In this document: piece by piece, positions 5,551-5,691 of the stretch
Layout of the letters: every line of letters starts with the position of its first letter
How positions within the stretch are numbered: position 1 is the stretch's first letter
Assembly: GCA_030592835.1 (NCBI GenBank)
Contig: JAUVIJ010000134.1
Location: forward strand, 1 to 5,691
Direction of reading: 5' to 3'
Length of the DNA stretch: 5,691 nucleotides
From: Candidatus Cloacimonadota bacterium
GTDB lineage: Bacteria > Cloacimonadota > Cloacimonadia > Cloacimonadales > TCS61
Made by a program: the position numbers and the translations under genes
Notes under the pieces: model-generated
What the model saw: only the letters and a program-made list of their open reading frames with translations
Told to the model about the DNA's origin: nothing
Databases searched by the model: none

Positions 5551-5691
5551 TAATAAATCTTAACTCATTATTTTCAAAATAGATCCTATGAATGAAATCT
5601 GCAGGATTTCTTTCAACTACTTTTTATTAGATTTTATTGTGTTAATTCTTTATTTTTAGAGATGTTGCACTATATGTTTTTATAATTTTTC

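Larger units (their letters stand above)
5354..5691. other. Gene-free 338-base region rich in inverted repeats
   Basis: No convincing reading frame was found on either strand between the start of the glycosyltransferase gene and the right edge. It is AT-rich except for short GC-rich hairpin arms. From left to right it holds a hairpin at 5380-5394, a TTGACA on the minus strand at 5431-5436, a palindromic element at 5451-5550, and an AT-rich hairpin at 5594-5610 (GAAATC, five-base loop, GATTTC). It presumably contains the promoter of the glycosyltransferase gene. Confidence 0.6.

Noticed and set aside
5354..5691. CRISPR array or tRNA in the right-hand gap
   Set aside because: No regularly spaced direct repeats and no cloverleaf or TTCRANNC-like arm were found; the repeats present are inverted.

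Overview
The window is a compact bacterial segment, moderately AT-rich, in which every supported gene lies on the minus strand, so transcription runs from the high to the low coordinates. In that order it carries a stand-alone peptidoglycan glycosyltransferase of the PBP1C type (5353-4586), a four-gene sodium-pumping acyl-CoA decarboxylase (4399-678), and the first 222 codons of an AEC-family transporter that runs off the left edge (667-1).

The centrepiece is the decarboxylase. An acyl-CoA carboxyltransferase (alpha, MmdA), a membrane-anchored gamma/delta-like subunit (OadG/MmdD), a biotin carrier with a canonical AMKM site (MmdC) and the sodium-translocating beta subunit (OadB/MmdB) follow in the order A-D-C-B, as known for the methylmalonyl-CoA decarboxylase operon of Propionigenium modestum. 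The last three junctions are 1, 1 and 10 bases, and two ribosome binding sites lie inside the preceding coding sequence. The predicted reaction is (S)-methylmalonyl-CoA to propionyl-CoA plus CO2, with CO2 carried on biotin to the beta subunit and its release driving Na+ export. The alpha subunit is of the CoA type rather than the pyruvate/oxaloacetate type, which argues against oxaloacetate decarboxylase.

The organism is therefore probably an anaerobe or facultative anaerobe forming or consuming propionate through the succinate/methylmalonyl-CoA route, with a peptidoglycan wall. The lineage cannot be fixed from this sequence. An FCB-group or related candidate phylum would fit the style of the membrane subunit, but this is a weak inference.

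Non-coding DNA is concentrated in two places. The 186-base gap between the glycosyltransferase and mmdA holds a TATAAT box, an imperfect inverted repeat at the predicted transcription start and a TTACTgAGTAA palindrome. The 338 bases at the right edge hold no gene but are rich in inverted repeats, including a roughly 100-base palindromic element with two overlapping GC-rich hairpins. No tRNA, rRNA, CRISPR array or transposase gene was found. I see no clearly new biochemical system. The points most worth a second look are the periplasmic domain on the OadG-like subunit, the missing transpeptidase half of the PBP1C-like protein, the transporter linked to the pump, and the palindromic element.
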